Positions 8,233 to 17,850 of a stretch of DNA of 64,000 nt are shown one piece after another. Made by a program: the position numbers and the translations under genes. The DNA lies in assembly GCF_013401995.1 (NCBI RefSeq), contig NZ_JACBJI010000001.1, forward strand, positions 494,905 to 558,904, in the 5' to 3' direction. The stretch comes from Flavobacterium agri (GTDB taxonomy: Bacteria; Bacteroidota; Bacteroidia; Flavobacteriales; Flavobacteriaceae). Position 1 is the first letter of the stretch; every line of letters starts with the position of its first letter. The notes below the pieces were generated by a model that saw nothing but the letters and a program-made list of their open reading frames with translations, was not told the DNA's origin and did not search any database.

Positions 8233-10335
8233 TCAACTGATATAATTCCAGATATTCTTTTTCCTCGTCAATTCCATATACACCTGACGCATCGTAGCAT
8301 GTTCGGGTTTTTGCATCGCCGGATCGTCCTTTAGGATTTCGAAGGCGAAATTGCGCGCATGGGCCAAAATGTCACGGTCGCGCACGATGTCGGCGATCTG
8401 GAGGTTCAAAACGCCGCTTTGTTGCGTTCCCATCATGTCGCCAGGGCCGCGCAGCTTGAGGTCGACTTCGGCGATTTCGAAACCGTCGTTGGTGCGCACC
8501 ATGGTTTCCATACGCGTTTTGGAATCGTGCGAAAGCTTGTGTCCCGTCATCAAAATACAATAACTCTGTTCGGCACCGCGACCGACGCGACCTCTTAGCT
8601 GGTGTAGTTGCGACAATCCGAAGCGTTCGGCCGATTCGATGATCATCACCGAAGCATTGGGCACGTTCACACCGACCTCGATCACCGTCGTGGCGACCAT
8701 GATGTTCGTCTTGCCTTTTGAGAAGCGCTCCATTTCGGCGTCCTTGTCGGCGGGTTTCATCTTTCCGTGGACGATGGAAACCGAATATTGCGGCAACGGG
8801 AAATCGCGCGAGATGCTTTCGTATCCGTCCATCAAATCTTTGTAATCCATTTTGGATGATTCCTCGATAAGCGGATACACGATATAAATCTGTCGTCCTT
8901 TCGCGATTTCGTCCTTTATGAATTTCCACACTTTGAGGCGATTGGCGTCGTATCGGTGAACCGTTTGTATAGGTTTGCGTCCCGGCGGAAGCTCGTCGAT
9001 GACCGAAACGTCGAGGTCGCCGTACAAACTCATCGCGAGCGTACGCGGAATAGGAGTGGCGGTCATCACCAGAACATGGGGCGGAATGTCGTTTTTCTTC
9101 CACAGTTTCGACCGTTGCTCGACTCCGAAGCGATGTTGTTCATCGATCACGGCCAAACCTAAATTGTGGAATTTGACTTTGTCTTCGAGCAACGCGTGCG
9201 TACCGATCAGGATGTGCAACGAACCGTTTTCAAGTTCCTCGTGAATGATTTTCCGATCTGGAGCTTTGGTTGAACCCGTGAGGATTTTAATATTGATTCC
9301 CAATCCGGTAGCCATTTCGCTCAATCCTTTGAAATGTTGGTTCGCGAGGATTTCGGTCGGCGCCATGAGACAGCTTTGGAAACCGTTGTCGAGCGCGATC
9401 AGCATACTCATCAAAGCGACCATCGTCTTGCCCGAACCTACGTCTCCCTGAAGCAGTCGGTTCATTTGGGCCTCATTGCCCATGTCGTTGCGGATTTCCT
9501 TGATCACGCGTTTTTGGGCGCCAGTGAGTTCGAACGGCAGGTGGTTTTGATAAAAATCGTTGAAGTATTTGCCGACTTGTTTAAACGGATGGCCTTTGAT
9601 TTTATGCTTGCGGATCAGGTTTTTCGTAATCAGCTGCAATTGGATGAAGAACAGTTCCTCGAATTTGAGGCGAAATTGCGCCTTAGCCAAAACCTCGGTA
9701 CTTTTCGGGAAATGGATGTTGAACATCGCGGCTTTTTTCGGGATCAGATGCGCGTCCTTAAGCAATTGTTCGGGCAACGTTTCGGCAAAATTCGCCTGTG
9801 TCTCCAAAAACAATTGTTGCATCATTTTATTCACGGTACGATTGCTGATGCCGCGATTGGTAAGGGTTTCCGTCGACGGATAAACGGGTTGCAAAGCCGT
9901 GCGCAGACTTTGTTCGTGTTCGGTGAGCAGTTCCATTTCGGGATGCGCGATGTTGTAAAATCCGTTGAAAGCCGTAGCCTTTCCGAAAACCACCAAAGGA
10001 ACGCCGATCTTGATGCTTTCGCGAATCCATTTGATGCCCTGGAACCAAACGAGGTCCATTTGACCCGTATCGTCGGCGAAACTGGCGACCAACCGTTTGC
10101 CTTTGCCTTGCTCGACGGTTTTGACGTGTACGATTTTGCCGATGATCTGTACTTCGGCATTGCTCTGGTTGAGCTCGTTGATCTTGTAATATCGCGTGCG
10201 GTCGATGTAGCGGTTCGGGAAGAAATTCGCGAGGTCGGCATACGTCGAAATCCCCAATTCCTTGCGCAATAGCTGTCCGCGCGCCGGTCCGACGCCTTTG
10301 AGGTATTCGATAGGAGTTTGCAGTAAGTCGGCCAT
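8233..10335 (-). CDS. recG: ATP-dependent DNA helicase RecG
   Basis: 700 residues from the chosen ATG (MADLLQTPIEYLKGVGP); the longer open frame adds 93 residues of non-conserved sequence. RecG remodels branched DNA, reversing stalled forks and processing Holliday junctions. The order is an N-terminal wedge with OB fold (about 1-170, including FPNRYIDRTRYYKI), then the SF2 helicase core with Walker A GDVGSGKT, motif II DEQHRFG, motif III TATPIPRTLA and motif VI QLRGRVGRG. The start is close to the family norm of about 700 residues. It is divergent from the lipid-gene cluster and appears monocistronic. Confidence 0.95.
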   Translation of the reverse strand: MADLLQTPIEYLKGVGPARGQLLRKELGISTYADLANFFPNRYIDRTRYYKINELNQSNAEVQIIGKIVHVKTVEQGKGKRLVASFADDTGQMDLVWFQGIKWIRESIKIGVPLVVFGKATAFNGFYNIAHPEMELLTEHEQSLRTALQPVYPSTETLTNRGISNRTVNKMMQQLFLETQANFAETLPEQLLKDAHLIPKKAAMFNIHFPKSTEVLAKAQFRLKFEELFFIQLQLITKNLIRKHKIKGHPFKQVGKYFNDFYQNHLPFELTGAQKRVIKEIRNDMGNEAQMNRLLQGDVGSGKTMVALMSMLIALDNGFQSCLMAPTEILANQHFKGLSEMATGLGINIKILTGSTKAPDRKIIHEELENGSLHILIGTHALLEDKVKFHNLGLAVIDEQHRFGVEQRSKLWKKNDIPPHVLVMTATPIPRTLAMSLYGDLDVSVIDELPPGRKPIQTVHRYDANRLKVWKFIKDEIAKGRQIYIVYPLIEESSKMDYKDLMDGYESISRDFPLPQYSVSIVHGKMKPADKDAEMERFSKGKTNIMVATTVIEVGVNVPNASVMIIESAERFGLSQLHQLRGRVGRGAEQSYCILMTGHKLSHDSKTRMETMVRTNDGFEIAEVDLKLRGPGDMMGTQQSGVLNLQIADIVRDRDILAHARNFAFEILKDDPAMQKPEHATMRQVYMELTRKKNIWNYIS

Positions 10336-10355
10336 GGGAATCGTATGCGAATATA

Positions 10356-10383
10356 GTGAAATGTCGAAAGTCGAAAATCGAAA
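10356..10383. repeat. Short heptamer array, 4 units
   Basis: Four contiguous 7-bp units, GTGAAAT, GTCGAAA, GTCGAAA and ATCGAAA, lie in the recG 5' region. They resemble the longer arrays elsewhere in the window, though with a different core. Confidence 0.55.
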
Positions 10384-10532
10384 TGTCGTCGGCACCGATC
10401 TAAAATTACGTTTCCCAAAAACAACATCATTATAGTTTTTCTGCCTCAAATCATAAATTCTCAAACTCTTGCAATCTTTCCACCTCAAAATACCTTCCGT
10501 CATTTCCCAAAAACTTTTCCTATTTTGGACAC

Positions 10533-11186
10533 ATGGAAAACCAAAACTCAAGCCGTCGCCCGATTGCTTCAAGAGATTCGGGTTGGGCACGTAAAACCGC
10601 AGCGGCATTGGCATCGGCGGGATTGACGCCTAATTTCATTTCGGTCCTCAGTATCGTATTCGCAGCGGTTTCGCTTGTCGCTTTCGTACTTTGGAAAGAT
10701 TGCGGTCTTAGCGGATTCGTCGCGTTCCCGCTTGCGATAATCGGTATCCAGGGTCGTTTGGTGATGAACTTGTTCGATGGTATGGTCGCGGTAGAATACG
10801 GCAAGAAATCGGCTGTCGGCGGATTGTACAATGAAGTGCCCGACCGCGTGAGCGACACGTTGATCCTGATCGGCGCGGGTTATGCCGTAACCGATATGCA
10901 ATTTGGCATGACGCTCGCGTGGGTAGCGGTTTGTCTTTCGGTTGCGACGGCTTACATCCGCACTTTGGGCGCATCGCTCGGAACGCCTCATTATTTCATC
11001 GGGCCTATGGCCAAGCAACATCGAATGGCCTTGCTGACTCTGGCTTGTGTCGTGGCTTTGTTTTACGTTCCCGCGATTTGGTATGCGCTGATCGTGATGA
11101 ATGTCGGATTGGTCGTGACGTGTTTCCGTCGGCTTTCCAAAATCTCCAACTATCTCAACACCAATTTCCCCGTAGACAATGGATAA
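10533..11186 (+). CDS. CDP-alcohol phosphatidyltransferase family membrane protein
   Basis: 217 residues with about five membrane segments. The CDP-alcohol transferase signature region is at 79-108. Aligned to the canonical DxxDGxxAR..GxxxDxxxD, Asp82, Gly83, Ala86, Gly96 and Asp104 are kept, but the first Asp is Asn79, the Arg is Val87 and the third Asp is Asn100, with an extra Asp at 108 (LYNEVPDRVSD). The enzyme class joins a CDP-activated lipid to an alcohol. The next two genes are CdsA-like and PlsC-like, resembling the E. coli ynb-type lipid cluster, so a phospholipid role is likely but the acceptor is unknown. The stop overlaps the next start by 8 nt. Confidence 0.8.
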   Translation: MENQNSSRRPIASRDSGWARKTAAALASAGLTPNFISVLSIVFAAVSLVAFVLWKDCGLSGFVAFPLAIIGIQGRLVMNLFDGMVAVEYGKKSAVGGLYNEVPDRVSDTLILIGAGYAVTDMQFGMTLAWVAVCLSVATAYIRTLGASLGTPHYFIGPMAKQHRMALLTLACVVALFYVPAIWYALIVMNVGLVVTCFRRLSKISNYLNTNFPVDNG

Positions 11187-12132
11187 GATTTTCCGCCTCG
11201 ATTTTTGGCAAAAGAACGACCTCATGATCGTCGTTTCCCTGATTTTCGCGATTTTGATTTTCGCGACGCTGCTGTTTTTCGTCATGGGATTGATAAAATC
11301 CAAAGCCAATCTCACAGAACTCAAGGCCAGGACGCGTTCGTGGTGGTTCATGTCGTTGATTTTCATAGGAGCGACGCTTATCAACAGCACGATTTCGTAT
11401 TGCGCACTCGCGTTACTGTCGTTTTTTGCGTTCCGCGAACTGTATTCCCAACTCGATTTCAGGCATTCGGACAGGCGTGCGGTCTTTTGGGCATTTTTGG
11501 CGATCCCGATCCAGTATTATCTCGCGTATATCGGTTGGTACGGCGCGTTCATCATCTTCATTCCGGTGGTAATGTTCCTGTTTTTGCCGATGCGTCTCGT
11601 ACTCAAAGGCGATACCGACGATATCATCAAATCGATGTCGCTGTTGCAATGGGTGTTGATGCTCACGGTTTTCGGAATCAGCCACATGGCGTATTTGTTG
11701 TCGTTGCCCGAAATCCCGACGTTCGAAAGCGGTGGCCGAGGATTGCTGCTGTTTCTGGTTTTCCTCACCGAAATCAACGACGTGATGCAGTTCACTTGGG
11801 GAAAATTGCTCGGCAAACACAAAATTATCCCGAAAGTGAGCCCGAACAAGACTTGGGAAGGTTTTATCGGCGGTATTTTGTCGACGACCGTCATCGGATA
11901 TTTCCTTGCGTTCCTGACACCTCTCGAACCGTTGACGTGCGCTTTGGTAAGTTTCGGTCTTGCGATTTCAGGATTCGTGGGCGATATCGTGATGTCTTCG
12001 GTAAAGCGCGACATCGGAGTCAAGGATTTGGGTACGTCGATTCCGGGACACGGAGGCGTTTTGGACCGTATCGATTCGCTCGCGTACACGGCTCCGGTTT
12101 TCTTTCACCTCGTTTATTATCTCGCTTATTAG
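11179..12132 (+). CDS. Phosphatidate cytidylyltransferase (CdsA family)
   Basis: 317 residues with about eight membrane segments. The C-terminal signature SSVKRDIGVKDLGTSIPGHG followed by GVLDRIDS is a clean CDP-diglyceride synthetase motif (KR, KD, PGHGG, DRxD). It makes CDP-diacylglycerol from phosphatidic acid and CTP in the inner membrane. It overlaps the preceding CDP-alcohol transferase gene by 8 nt and is followed after 2 nt by a PlsC-like gene, so substrate supply and use are co-transcribed. It may be a second, pathway-specific CdsA rather than the housekeeping copy; the window alone cannot tell. Confidence 0.9.
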   Translation: MDKIFRLDFWQKNDLMIVVSLIFAILIFATLLFFVMGLIKSKANLTELKARTRSWWFMSLIFIGATLINSTISYCALALLSFFAFRELYSQLDFRHSDRRAVFWAFLAIPIQYYLAYIGWYGAFIIFIPVVMFLFLPMRLVLKGDTDDIIKSMSLLQWVLMLTVFGISHMAYLLSLPEIPTFESGGRGLLLFLVFLTEINDVMQFTWGKLLGKHKIIPKVSPNKTWEGFIGGILSTTVIGYFLAFLTPLEPLTCALVSFGLAISGFVGDIVMSSVKRDIGVKDLGTSIPGHGGVLDRIDSLAYTAPVFFHLVYYLAY

Positions 12133-12134
12133 AT

Positions 12135-12788
12135 ATGCAGAAATACGTTTTGCGTTTTACGTACAAATGGGCATTGCGTCCGTTTTTGAGGTTGTTCGTC
12201 GGCGTGAATTTCGACGCGCCCGAATTTCCGCCGGCGGGCGAAATCTTCATCGTCGCGGCCAACCACAACAGCCATCTCGACACGATGACGATCATGGCGT
12301 CTCTGCCGCGTTCTGTGTTGCACAAAGTACGTCCGGTTGCGGCCGCCGATCATTTCGGAAAGACGAAAACGAAGGAAAAACTCGTCAATTATTTCGTGAA
12401 TACATTGCTTATCCAACGTAAACGCGACAAAGACAACCCCGAAAACGATCCGATCAACCGTATGATAAAAGCCATAGACGACGGATATTCGCTCGTGCTT
12501 TTCCCGGAAGGCACGCGTGGAGAACCCGAAGTGCGGCAACCGTTAAAACCCGGAATCGCACACGTTCTTAGAGCGCGTCCGCACGTGCATTACATTCCGG
12601 CCTATATGAGCGGTATGGGAAAAGCGATGCCCAAAGACGACAGCCTGATCGTGCCTCATACTTCGCGCATCGTGTTCGGGAAACCGCAATTGGTCGGCCA
12701 ACACGAGATCGAACACATCATGGAACGCATCGAATCGGACTTCGAATCGTTGAAAGCGCGAATCAACCCTGTTAAAAAGACACCGTAG
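12135..12788 (+). CDS. 1-acyl-sn-glycerol-3-phosphate acyltransferase (PlsC family)
   Basis: 217 residues from the ATG at 12135, two bases after the CdsA stop. The open frame extends far upstream, but that part is an out-of-frame shadow of cdsA. Acyltransferase motif I NHNSHLD (H and D catalytic) and motif III FPEGTRGEP are present. The family transfers an acyl chain to lysophosphatidate to give phosphatidic acid, the substrate of the neighbouring CdsA-like enzyme. The three genes therefore make a coherent membrane-lipid cassette. Confidence 0.88.
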   Translation: MQKYVLRFTYKWALRPFLRLFVGVNFDAPEFPPAGEIFIVAANHNSHLDTMTIMASLPRSVLHKVRPVAAADHFGKTKTKEKLVNYFVNTLLIQRKRDKDNPENDPINRMIKAIDDGYSLVLFPEGTRGEPEVRQPLKPGIAHVLRARPHVHYIPAYMSGMGKAMPKDDSLIVPHTSRIVFGKPQLVGQHEIEHIMERIESDFESLKARINPVKKTP

Positions 12789-12832
12789 TTTTTGGCTTTT
12801 CCGATTGCGCGCGTTTTTCTATTTTTACCGTG

Positions 12833-14905
12833 ATGCGATCCAACTACATTTTTTTGCTGCTTTTCGGCACTTCTATTTTTGCACAGGTGCCGAATCCGGT
12901 CGATTTCAAAACGGCCAACGGAAATCTTTTCCCCGATTATGCCAACCGTTCGATAAAAGGCGAGGCGCGTTATGAATTCGACGTGGCCAAAAAGCCCGAT
13001 ACGATTTTCATCGATGCCCAGAATATGGATTTTTCGGAAGTGGAAATCAACGGAAAAGCCGTCAAATTCGCGCATTCGGCCAAACAACTCAAGCTTTTCC
13101 AAGGTTACAAAAAAGGCAAAAACGTACTTACGCTGCAGTATTCGGCCAAACCCAAACAGACGCTGTATTTCGTCACGGCCGGAAACGACCATCAAATCTG
13201 GACGCAAGGACAGGGAAAATACACGAGCCATTGGTTTCCGAGTTTTGACGACGTAAACGAGAAAGTCGTTTTCGGATTGACGATTACTTACGATAAAGCC
13301 TACCAAGTCATCTCGAACGGTTCGCTTCAAAGCAAATCAAGCGACGGCCAATCGACCAAATGGAGTTTCCAGATGAAACAACCGATGAGTTCGTATTTGC
13401 TTATGCTCGCCATCGGGAAATTCGAACGGCACGACGTGGTCGCCAAATCGGGAACGCCTTCGGAATTGTATATAGAACCCGGCGATGCGTCCAAATTCGA
13501 ACCCACGTATCGCTATTCCAAACAGATTTTCGATTTTTTCGAGAAGGAAATCCAGTTCGATTATCCTTGGGACGTGTACCGACAAATTCCGGTGCGCGAC
13601 TTTTTGTACGGCGGAATGGAAAACACCACGGCCACGATTTTCACTCGCGATTACGTTTGTGACGACATAGCGTTCAACGACCGCAATTACGTGAACGTAA
13701 ACGGACATGAGCTCGCGCACCAATGGTTCGGAGACGTGGTCACGGCAAAATCGGGCAAGCACCATTGGTTGCAGGAAGGTTTCGCGACGTATTACGCACT
13801 TTTGGGCGAACGTGAGGTTTTCGGTGACGATTATTTCTACTCCAAATTATACGATATGGCCATCAACCTGCAACAGGCGGCCAAAACCGACACGATTCCC
13901 GTGATGAACGAAAAGGCGAGTTCGCTTAGTTTTTATCAGAAAGGCGCGTGGGCGTTGCATGTTTTGCGCGAGAATGTCGGTGCCGATAATTTCAGGAAAG
14001 CCGTAAAGACGTATCTCGAAAAATACAAATTCCGAAATGTGGAAACCGACGATTTCCTTAACGAGATCGCCAAAGTCTCGAATTACGACGTGGCGGCGTT
14101 CAAGAAACGATGGTTGGAAACCGCCGGATTCGAAGTCAACGAAGCGATCGGACTTTTGAAAAAGAACGCCTCGATGCAAAAGTATTTCGAAACGGGCGAG
14201 ATGGGAAGCCAACCGTTCGCCGAAAACAAATCGGCGTTCGAGGATTTGATGCGTTCGGATGCGTATTTCCCGATCAAGGAACAAGTCGTTTATTTGGTCG
14301 GAGACGTGCCGTTCGAACAAAAAAAGGAGCTGATCGATTTGGCGATGAAGACCAACGAGGTCAACGTACGCCAAGCCGTCGCACGTACGACCAAGAAAAT
14401 CCCGGCGGAATTCCAGGCGCAATACGAAACGCTGCTCGACGACAAATCGTACATCACACAAGAGATCGCATTTAACGCATTGTGTCGTGATTTCCCTGAA
14501 AACCGAGCGAAATATCTCGACAAGATGGACGGGCGCATCGGCATGAACGACAAGAATATCCGGCTGTTGTGGCTCGCGCTCGCATTGTCGACAAAAGAAT
14601 ACCGACTCGAAAAAAAAGCGGGTTATTACGACGAACTTTTTGGTTATGCGCAGGCCGGAGAAGAAGCATCGGTGCGACAGGATGCGATCGAAAAACTGTT
14701 GTACATTGATAAAGGCGACAAAAACGTGCTGCCGTTGCTCGTCAATGCGACCGTACACCACAAATGGCAATTCTCGAAATACGGACGCGACAAGATCCGC
14801 GAAAAGCTCAAATTGCAGAACACGCGCAAATTCTACGAGGAATTGCTGCCGACATTGCCCGAAAACGAAAAAGCCCAACTTCAACGCTTAATCGACGAAA
14901 AATGA
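12833..14905 (+). CDS. M1 family metallopeptidase (aminopeptidase), secreted
   Basis: 690 residues from the ATG at 12833; a GTG one codon upstream is also possible. A signal peptide (SNYIFLLLFGTSIFAQ) predicts export. The gluzincin motifs are intact: the exopeptidase block GGMEN (260-264) and zinc site HELAH (292-296) with the third ligand Glu315 in HWLQEGFATYY. The C-terminal half (about 450-690) is a helical HEAT-like region as in M1 enzymes. It probably trims N-terminal residues from peptides in the periplasm. Its stop overlaps the patatin start (ATGA). Confidence 0.92.
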   Translation: MRSNYIFLLLFGTSIFAQVPNPVDFKTANGNLFPDYANRSIKGEARYEFDVAKKPDTIFIDAQNMDFSEVEINGKAVKFAHSAKQLKLFQGYKKGKNVLTLQYSAKPKQTLYFVTAGNDHQIWTQGQGKYTSHWFPSFDDVNEKVVFGLTITYDKAYQVISNGSLQSKSSDGQSTKWSFQMKQPMSSYLLMLAIGKFERHDVVAKSGTPSELYIEPGDASKFEPTYRYSKQIFDFFEKEIQFDYPWDVYRQIPVRDFLYGGMENTTATIFTRDYVCDDIAFNDRNYVNVNGHELAHQWFGDVVTAKSGKHHWLQEGFATYYALLGEREVFGDDYFYSKLYDMAINLQQAAKTDTIPVMNEKASSLSFYQKGAWALHVLRENVGADNFRKAVKTYLEKYKFRNVETDDFLNEIAKVSNYDVAAFKKRWLETAGFEVNEAIGLLKKNASMQKYFETGEMGSQPFAENKSAFEDLMRSDAYFPIKEQVVYLVGDVPFEQKKELIDLAMKTNEVNVRQAVARTTKKIPAEFQAQYETLLDDKSYITQEIAFNALCRDFPENRAKYLDKMDGRIGMNDKNIRLLWLALALSTKEYRLEKKAGYYDELFGYAQAGEEASVRQDAIEKLLYIDKGDKNVLPLLVNATVHHKWQFSKYGRDKIREKLKLQNTRKFYEELLPTLPENEKAQLQRLIDEK

Positions 14906-15807
14906 GAGCGCTCGTAATATCCGGAGGCGGAAGCAAAGGCGCTTTCGCAGGCGGCGTCGCCCAATACCTGATGGAAGTCAAAGGCCATAAGTATGACTTG
15001 TTGCTCGGCACATCGACGGGAAGTTTGTTGATTCCGCACCTGGCGCTTGGCAAAGTCGAAAAGATTCACGGGATTTACACCAATGTCACGATGGACAAGA
15101 TCTTCAACGTGAATCCGTTTATCGTCAAAAAACGCGATGGCGTGGAAACCGTCGCGATCAACCACTTCAACGTGATCTGGCAATTCCTGCGCGGAAGAAA
15201 GACGTTCGGCGAAAGCAAGAAGCTGCGCAAATACATTCGCAAAAGCTTTACACGGGCCGAATTCGAAGAACTCAAACACTCGGCCTGCAACATCGTCGTC
15301 ACGGTTACGAACCTGTCCAAAAACGAATGCGAATACAAGTGCATCAAGGATTTTTCGTACGATCAATTTTGCGATTGGATTTGGATTTCATGCAATTACG
15401 TGCCGTTCATGAGCCTCGTCAAAAAAGGCAAATCGGTTTACGGAGACGGCGGATTTTCGGCACTTGTCCCGATCCGTGAAGCCATCCAAAGAGGCGCGAC
15501 CGAAGTAGACGTCGTCGTTTTGGAGACTGAAACCTTGACTTCGCCGAGGGCCGTCGGTAAAAATCCATTCTCGCTAATGGTCGATTTGTTCGGGACGTTG
15601 CTCGATCAGGTCGAAAAGCACGACATCACGATCGGAAAACTTTCGGCCAAGAACAACAACGTCAAACTCAATATTTTCTACACACCGACTTCGCTTACCA
15701 CAAACGCGCTGGTCTTCAATAAGGACGCGATGAAAAAATGGTGGGAGCAAGGGTATGAGTACGCGCAGAATAAGAGTGAGATCATGAGTGAGGTGAAGGA
15801 GTTGTAG
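14902..15807 (+). CDS. Patatin-like phospholipase
   Basis: 301 residues from the ATG at 14902, which overlaps the M1 peptidase stop by 4 nt. The oxyanion loop GGGSKGAFAGG (8-18), nucleophile elbow GTSTG (Ser38) and the catalytic Asp of DGG (182-184) make a complete Ser-Asp dyad, so lipid acyl hydrolase activity is likely. No signal peptide or membrane segment is seen, suggesting a cytoplasmic or peripheral enzyme. Coupling with a peptidase gene does not reveal the substrate. Confidence 0.88.
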   Translation: MRALVISGGGSKGAFAGGVAQYLMEVKGHKYDLLLGTSTGSLLIPHLALGKVEKIHGIYTNVTMDKIFNVNPFIVKKRDGVETVAINHFNVIWQFLRGRKTFGESKKLRKYIRKSFTRAEFEELKHSACNIVVTVTNLSKNECEYKCIKDFSYDQFCDWIWISCNYVPFMSLVKKGKSVYGDGGFSALVPIREAIQRGATEVDVVVLETETLTSPRAVGKNPFSLMVDLFGTLLDQVEKHDITIGKLSAKNNNVKLNIFYTPTSLTTNALVFNKDAMKKWWEQGYEYAQNKSEIMSEVKEL

Positions 15808-15820
15808 GATTCCAAGCAGC

Positions 15821-15866
15821 AAATTCCAAATTCCAAATTCCAAATTCCAAATTCCAAATTCCAAAT
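15821..15866. repeat. Perfect heptamer array (AAATTCC) x6
   Basis: Six perfect AAATTCC units plus AAAT lie directly after the patatin gene. Two copies of the complementary TTTGGAATTT occur at 15945-15954 and 15960-15969, so the array is half of an inverted arrangement around about 78 bp of unique DNA. Confidence 0.9.
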
Positions 15867-16029
15867 ATTTCCGTTACTGGACCGGAATACTAAGTTTACA
15901 CGCAGAATGAGTGAAGTGAATGAGGCATCGATTTAACATTGGTATTTGGAATTTTATTTTTTGGAATTTTCTACGGTAGGGTATTTCCATTTTCAACTGT
16001 TTGGTTACTATCAACTAAAACCATAACGT

Positions 16030-17796
16030 ATGAAAAAGACCAAATTACTCTTAGCCTTGTTTTGCGCCGCGAGCCTTTTCGTGAGTTGTAACGAAGATGA
16101 CGGAAACAACAACGGCGGGCCGTCGGGATCCGATTTCGAACAGAATTTCGGCGCTACCGTTTCAAGAGATTTTATCGGACAGGTCGTAAACGTCAACAAC
16201 CAGGCGGTTTCCGGAGCGACGGTAAAAATCGGTTCGACGACCACACAAACCGACGAGCGCGGCATGTTCGCGATCAACGGTGCTTCGGTACACGAAAAAT
16301 TCGCGTATATGACCGTCGACAAGATGGGTTATTTCCAGGGTTCGCGCTCGCTTGTGCCGACTTCTGGCAAGAACAGCGTGAAAATCATGCTCGTTCCGAA
16401 CACGCCGACCGCAACCGTATCTTCTGGAGCTTCAAGTGAGGTCACGACCGATTCGGGCAGCAAAATCCTTTTTGACGGATCGTTCGAGGACGAAAACGGA
16501 AATGCGTATTCGGGAGACGTTTCGGTTTCGGTATTCCATCTGAAACCGTCTGATGACAACATTTCGAGCCTTATGCCAGGCATGTTGTACGCCGAACGCG
16601 AAAACGGAAACGAAGCCGCGCTCGAGACTTTCGGTATGATCAACGTAGAACTTCGCGGAAGCGGCGGACAGATCCTGCAACCGGCCGAAGGACATCCGGC
16701 AGGTATCGAGGTCGCGATCGATAATGCGCAGATGGCATCGGCTCCAAGCACGATTCCGTTGTGGCATTTCGATGCTGCCAAAGGTTGGTGGAAAGAAGAC
16801 GGTGTGGCCATTCGCCAAGGAAACAAATACGTTGGTGAGGCTTCCCATTTCTCATGGTGGAACTGCGATGCTCCGTTCCCGACGACACAACTCACCATAA
16901 CTGTCAACGACGCCGACGGAAATCCCATCGCAAATGCGGGAGTAGGCATCACGTTCGGAGGCTGGAATTGGCCGAATATCGGCTACACGAGTATGAACGG
17001 ACAAGTCAGCGGATTGGTTCCTGCAAACGAAACTCTAACGATTACTGTTTACGACATCTGCGGAGGTATCGCTTACACGGCGACCCAAGCCCCGATTTCA
17101 TCGGCTACTTCGGTTACGCTTACGGTTTCGGGTGGTTCGGCACAAACGACTTTGGTCGAAGGGACGCTTCAGGATTGCGACGGGAATAACGTCACCAACG
17201 GCTATATCTACATGCATTACGGAAATACGTCGAGCTGGGCGAACGTGACCAACGGCAATTTCAGTTTCACGACTTTGGTGTGTAGTCCGGGACAGACTTT
17301 TACGTTGCAGGCTGTCGATTTGGCGAACTTCCAGGAAACCGATTCGATCACGTACACGTTCACGACTCCTGTGACCAACGTCGGCAATATCCAGACTTGT
17401 AATGCGATCGACGAATTCATTTCTTACCAGGTAGACGATGAACCGACAGTATATATCGTACAGGAAGTGAGCGCCTATCTCGGCGGACAAGGCCAGGTGA
17501 ACGGCCTAACCATTTCGGGTTGGAACGAAACCCCGAACACACCGAACGGATTCGAATCGCTTTACATCTACAGCGGAAACACGAACGTTCCGGGTGTGTA
17601 TTCGACGGCACAATTTTCACTCGAGGGCACTTTGGGATACATTTTCTCGGGCACGACGAACGATATCGTGTTCAATTTGACCAGCGTTGGTGCGGTCGGC
17701 GAATATGTAGACCTGAATTTCAGCGGAACTTACGTCGGACAAGACATGCAAACCCATACGGTTACCGGTGTCGCCCACGCGATCCGGACGAATTGA
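16030..17796 (+). CDS. Large surface lipoprotein with carboxypeptidase-regulatory-like domain
   Basis: 588 residues. A lipoprotein signal ends at LFVSC with Cys20 as the lipidation site, followed by an acidic, Asn/Gly-rich linker (EDDGNNNGG). Residues about 45-120 look like a CarboxypepD_reg domain (GQVVNVNNQAVSGATVKIG), followed by a ZU5/autoproteolytic-like region and several Ig-like beta repeats rich in Thr, Asn and Gly. No enzyme motif is visible. The export signal and beta-rich architecture suggest a surface-exposed, perhaps adhesive or structural, lipoprotein. It is monocistronic and ends at a clear terminator. Confidence 0.8.
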   Translation: MKKTKLLLALFCAASLFVSCNEDDGNNNGGPSGSDFEQNFGATVSRDFIGQVVNVNNQAVSGATVKIGSTTTQTDERGMFAINGASVHEKFAYMTVDKMGYFQGSRSLVPTSGKNSVKIMLVPNTPTATVSSGASSEVTTDSGSKILFDGSFEDENGNAYSGDVSVSVFHLKPSDDNISSLMPGMLYAERENGNEAALETFGMINVELRGSGGQILQPAEGHPAGIEVAIDNAQMASAPSTIPLWHFDAAKGWWKEDGVAIRQGNKYVGEASHFSWWNCDAPFPTTQLTITVNDADGNPIANAGVGITFGGWNWPNIGYTSMNGQVSGLVPANETLTITVYDICGGIAYTATQAPISSATSVTLTVSGGSAQTTLVEGTLQDCDGNNVTNGYIYMHYGNTSSWANVTNGNFSFTTLVCSPGQTFTLQAVDLANFQETDSITYTFTTPVTNVGNIQTCNAIDEFISYQVDDEPTVYIVQEVSAYLGGQGQVNGLTISGWNETPNTPNGFESLYIYSGNTNVPGVYSTAQFSLEGTLGYIFSGTTNDIVFNLTSVGAVGEYVDLNFSGTYVGQDMQTHTVTGVAHAIRTN

Positions 17797-17815
17797 TGAA
17801 AAAGAAGTTTTTAAG

Positions 17816-17843
17816 AGCCTTCCAGTTTGGGAGGCTTTTTTTT
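17816..17843 (+). terminator. Rho-independent terminator of the lipoprotein gene
   Basis: The stem AGCCTTCC/GGGAGGCT (17816-17836) has a 5-nt loop and is followed by eight T residues. Confidence 0.85.
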
Positions 17844-17850
17844 ACTTGAT

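Noticed and set aside
9334..10272. 312-residue plus-strand frame opposite recG
   Set aside because: Shadow of recG, with low-complexity composition and no start context.
13847..14884. 345-residue minus-strand frame opposite the M1 peptidase
   Set aside because: The peptidase frame has intact zinc motifs. The antisense frame is Phe/Arg-rich without family resemblance.
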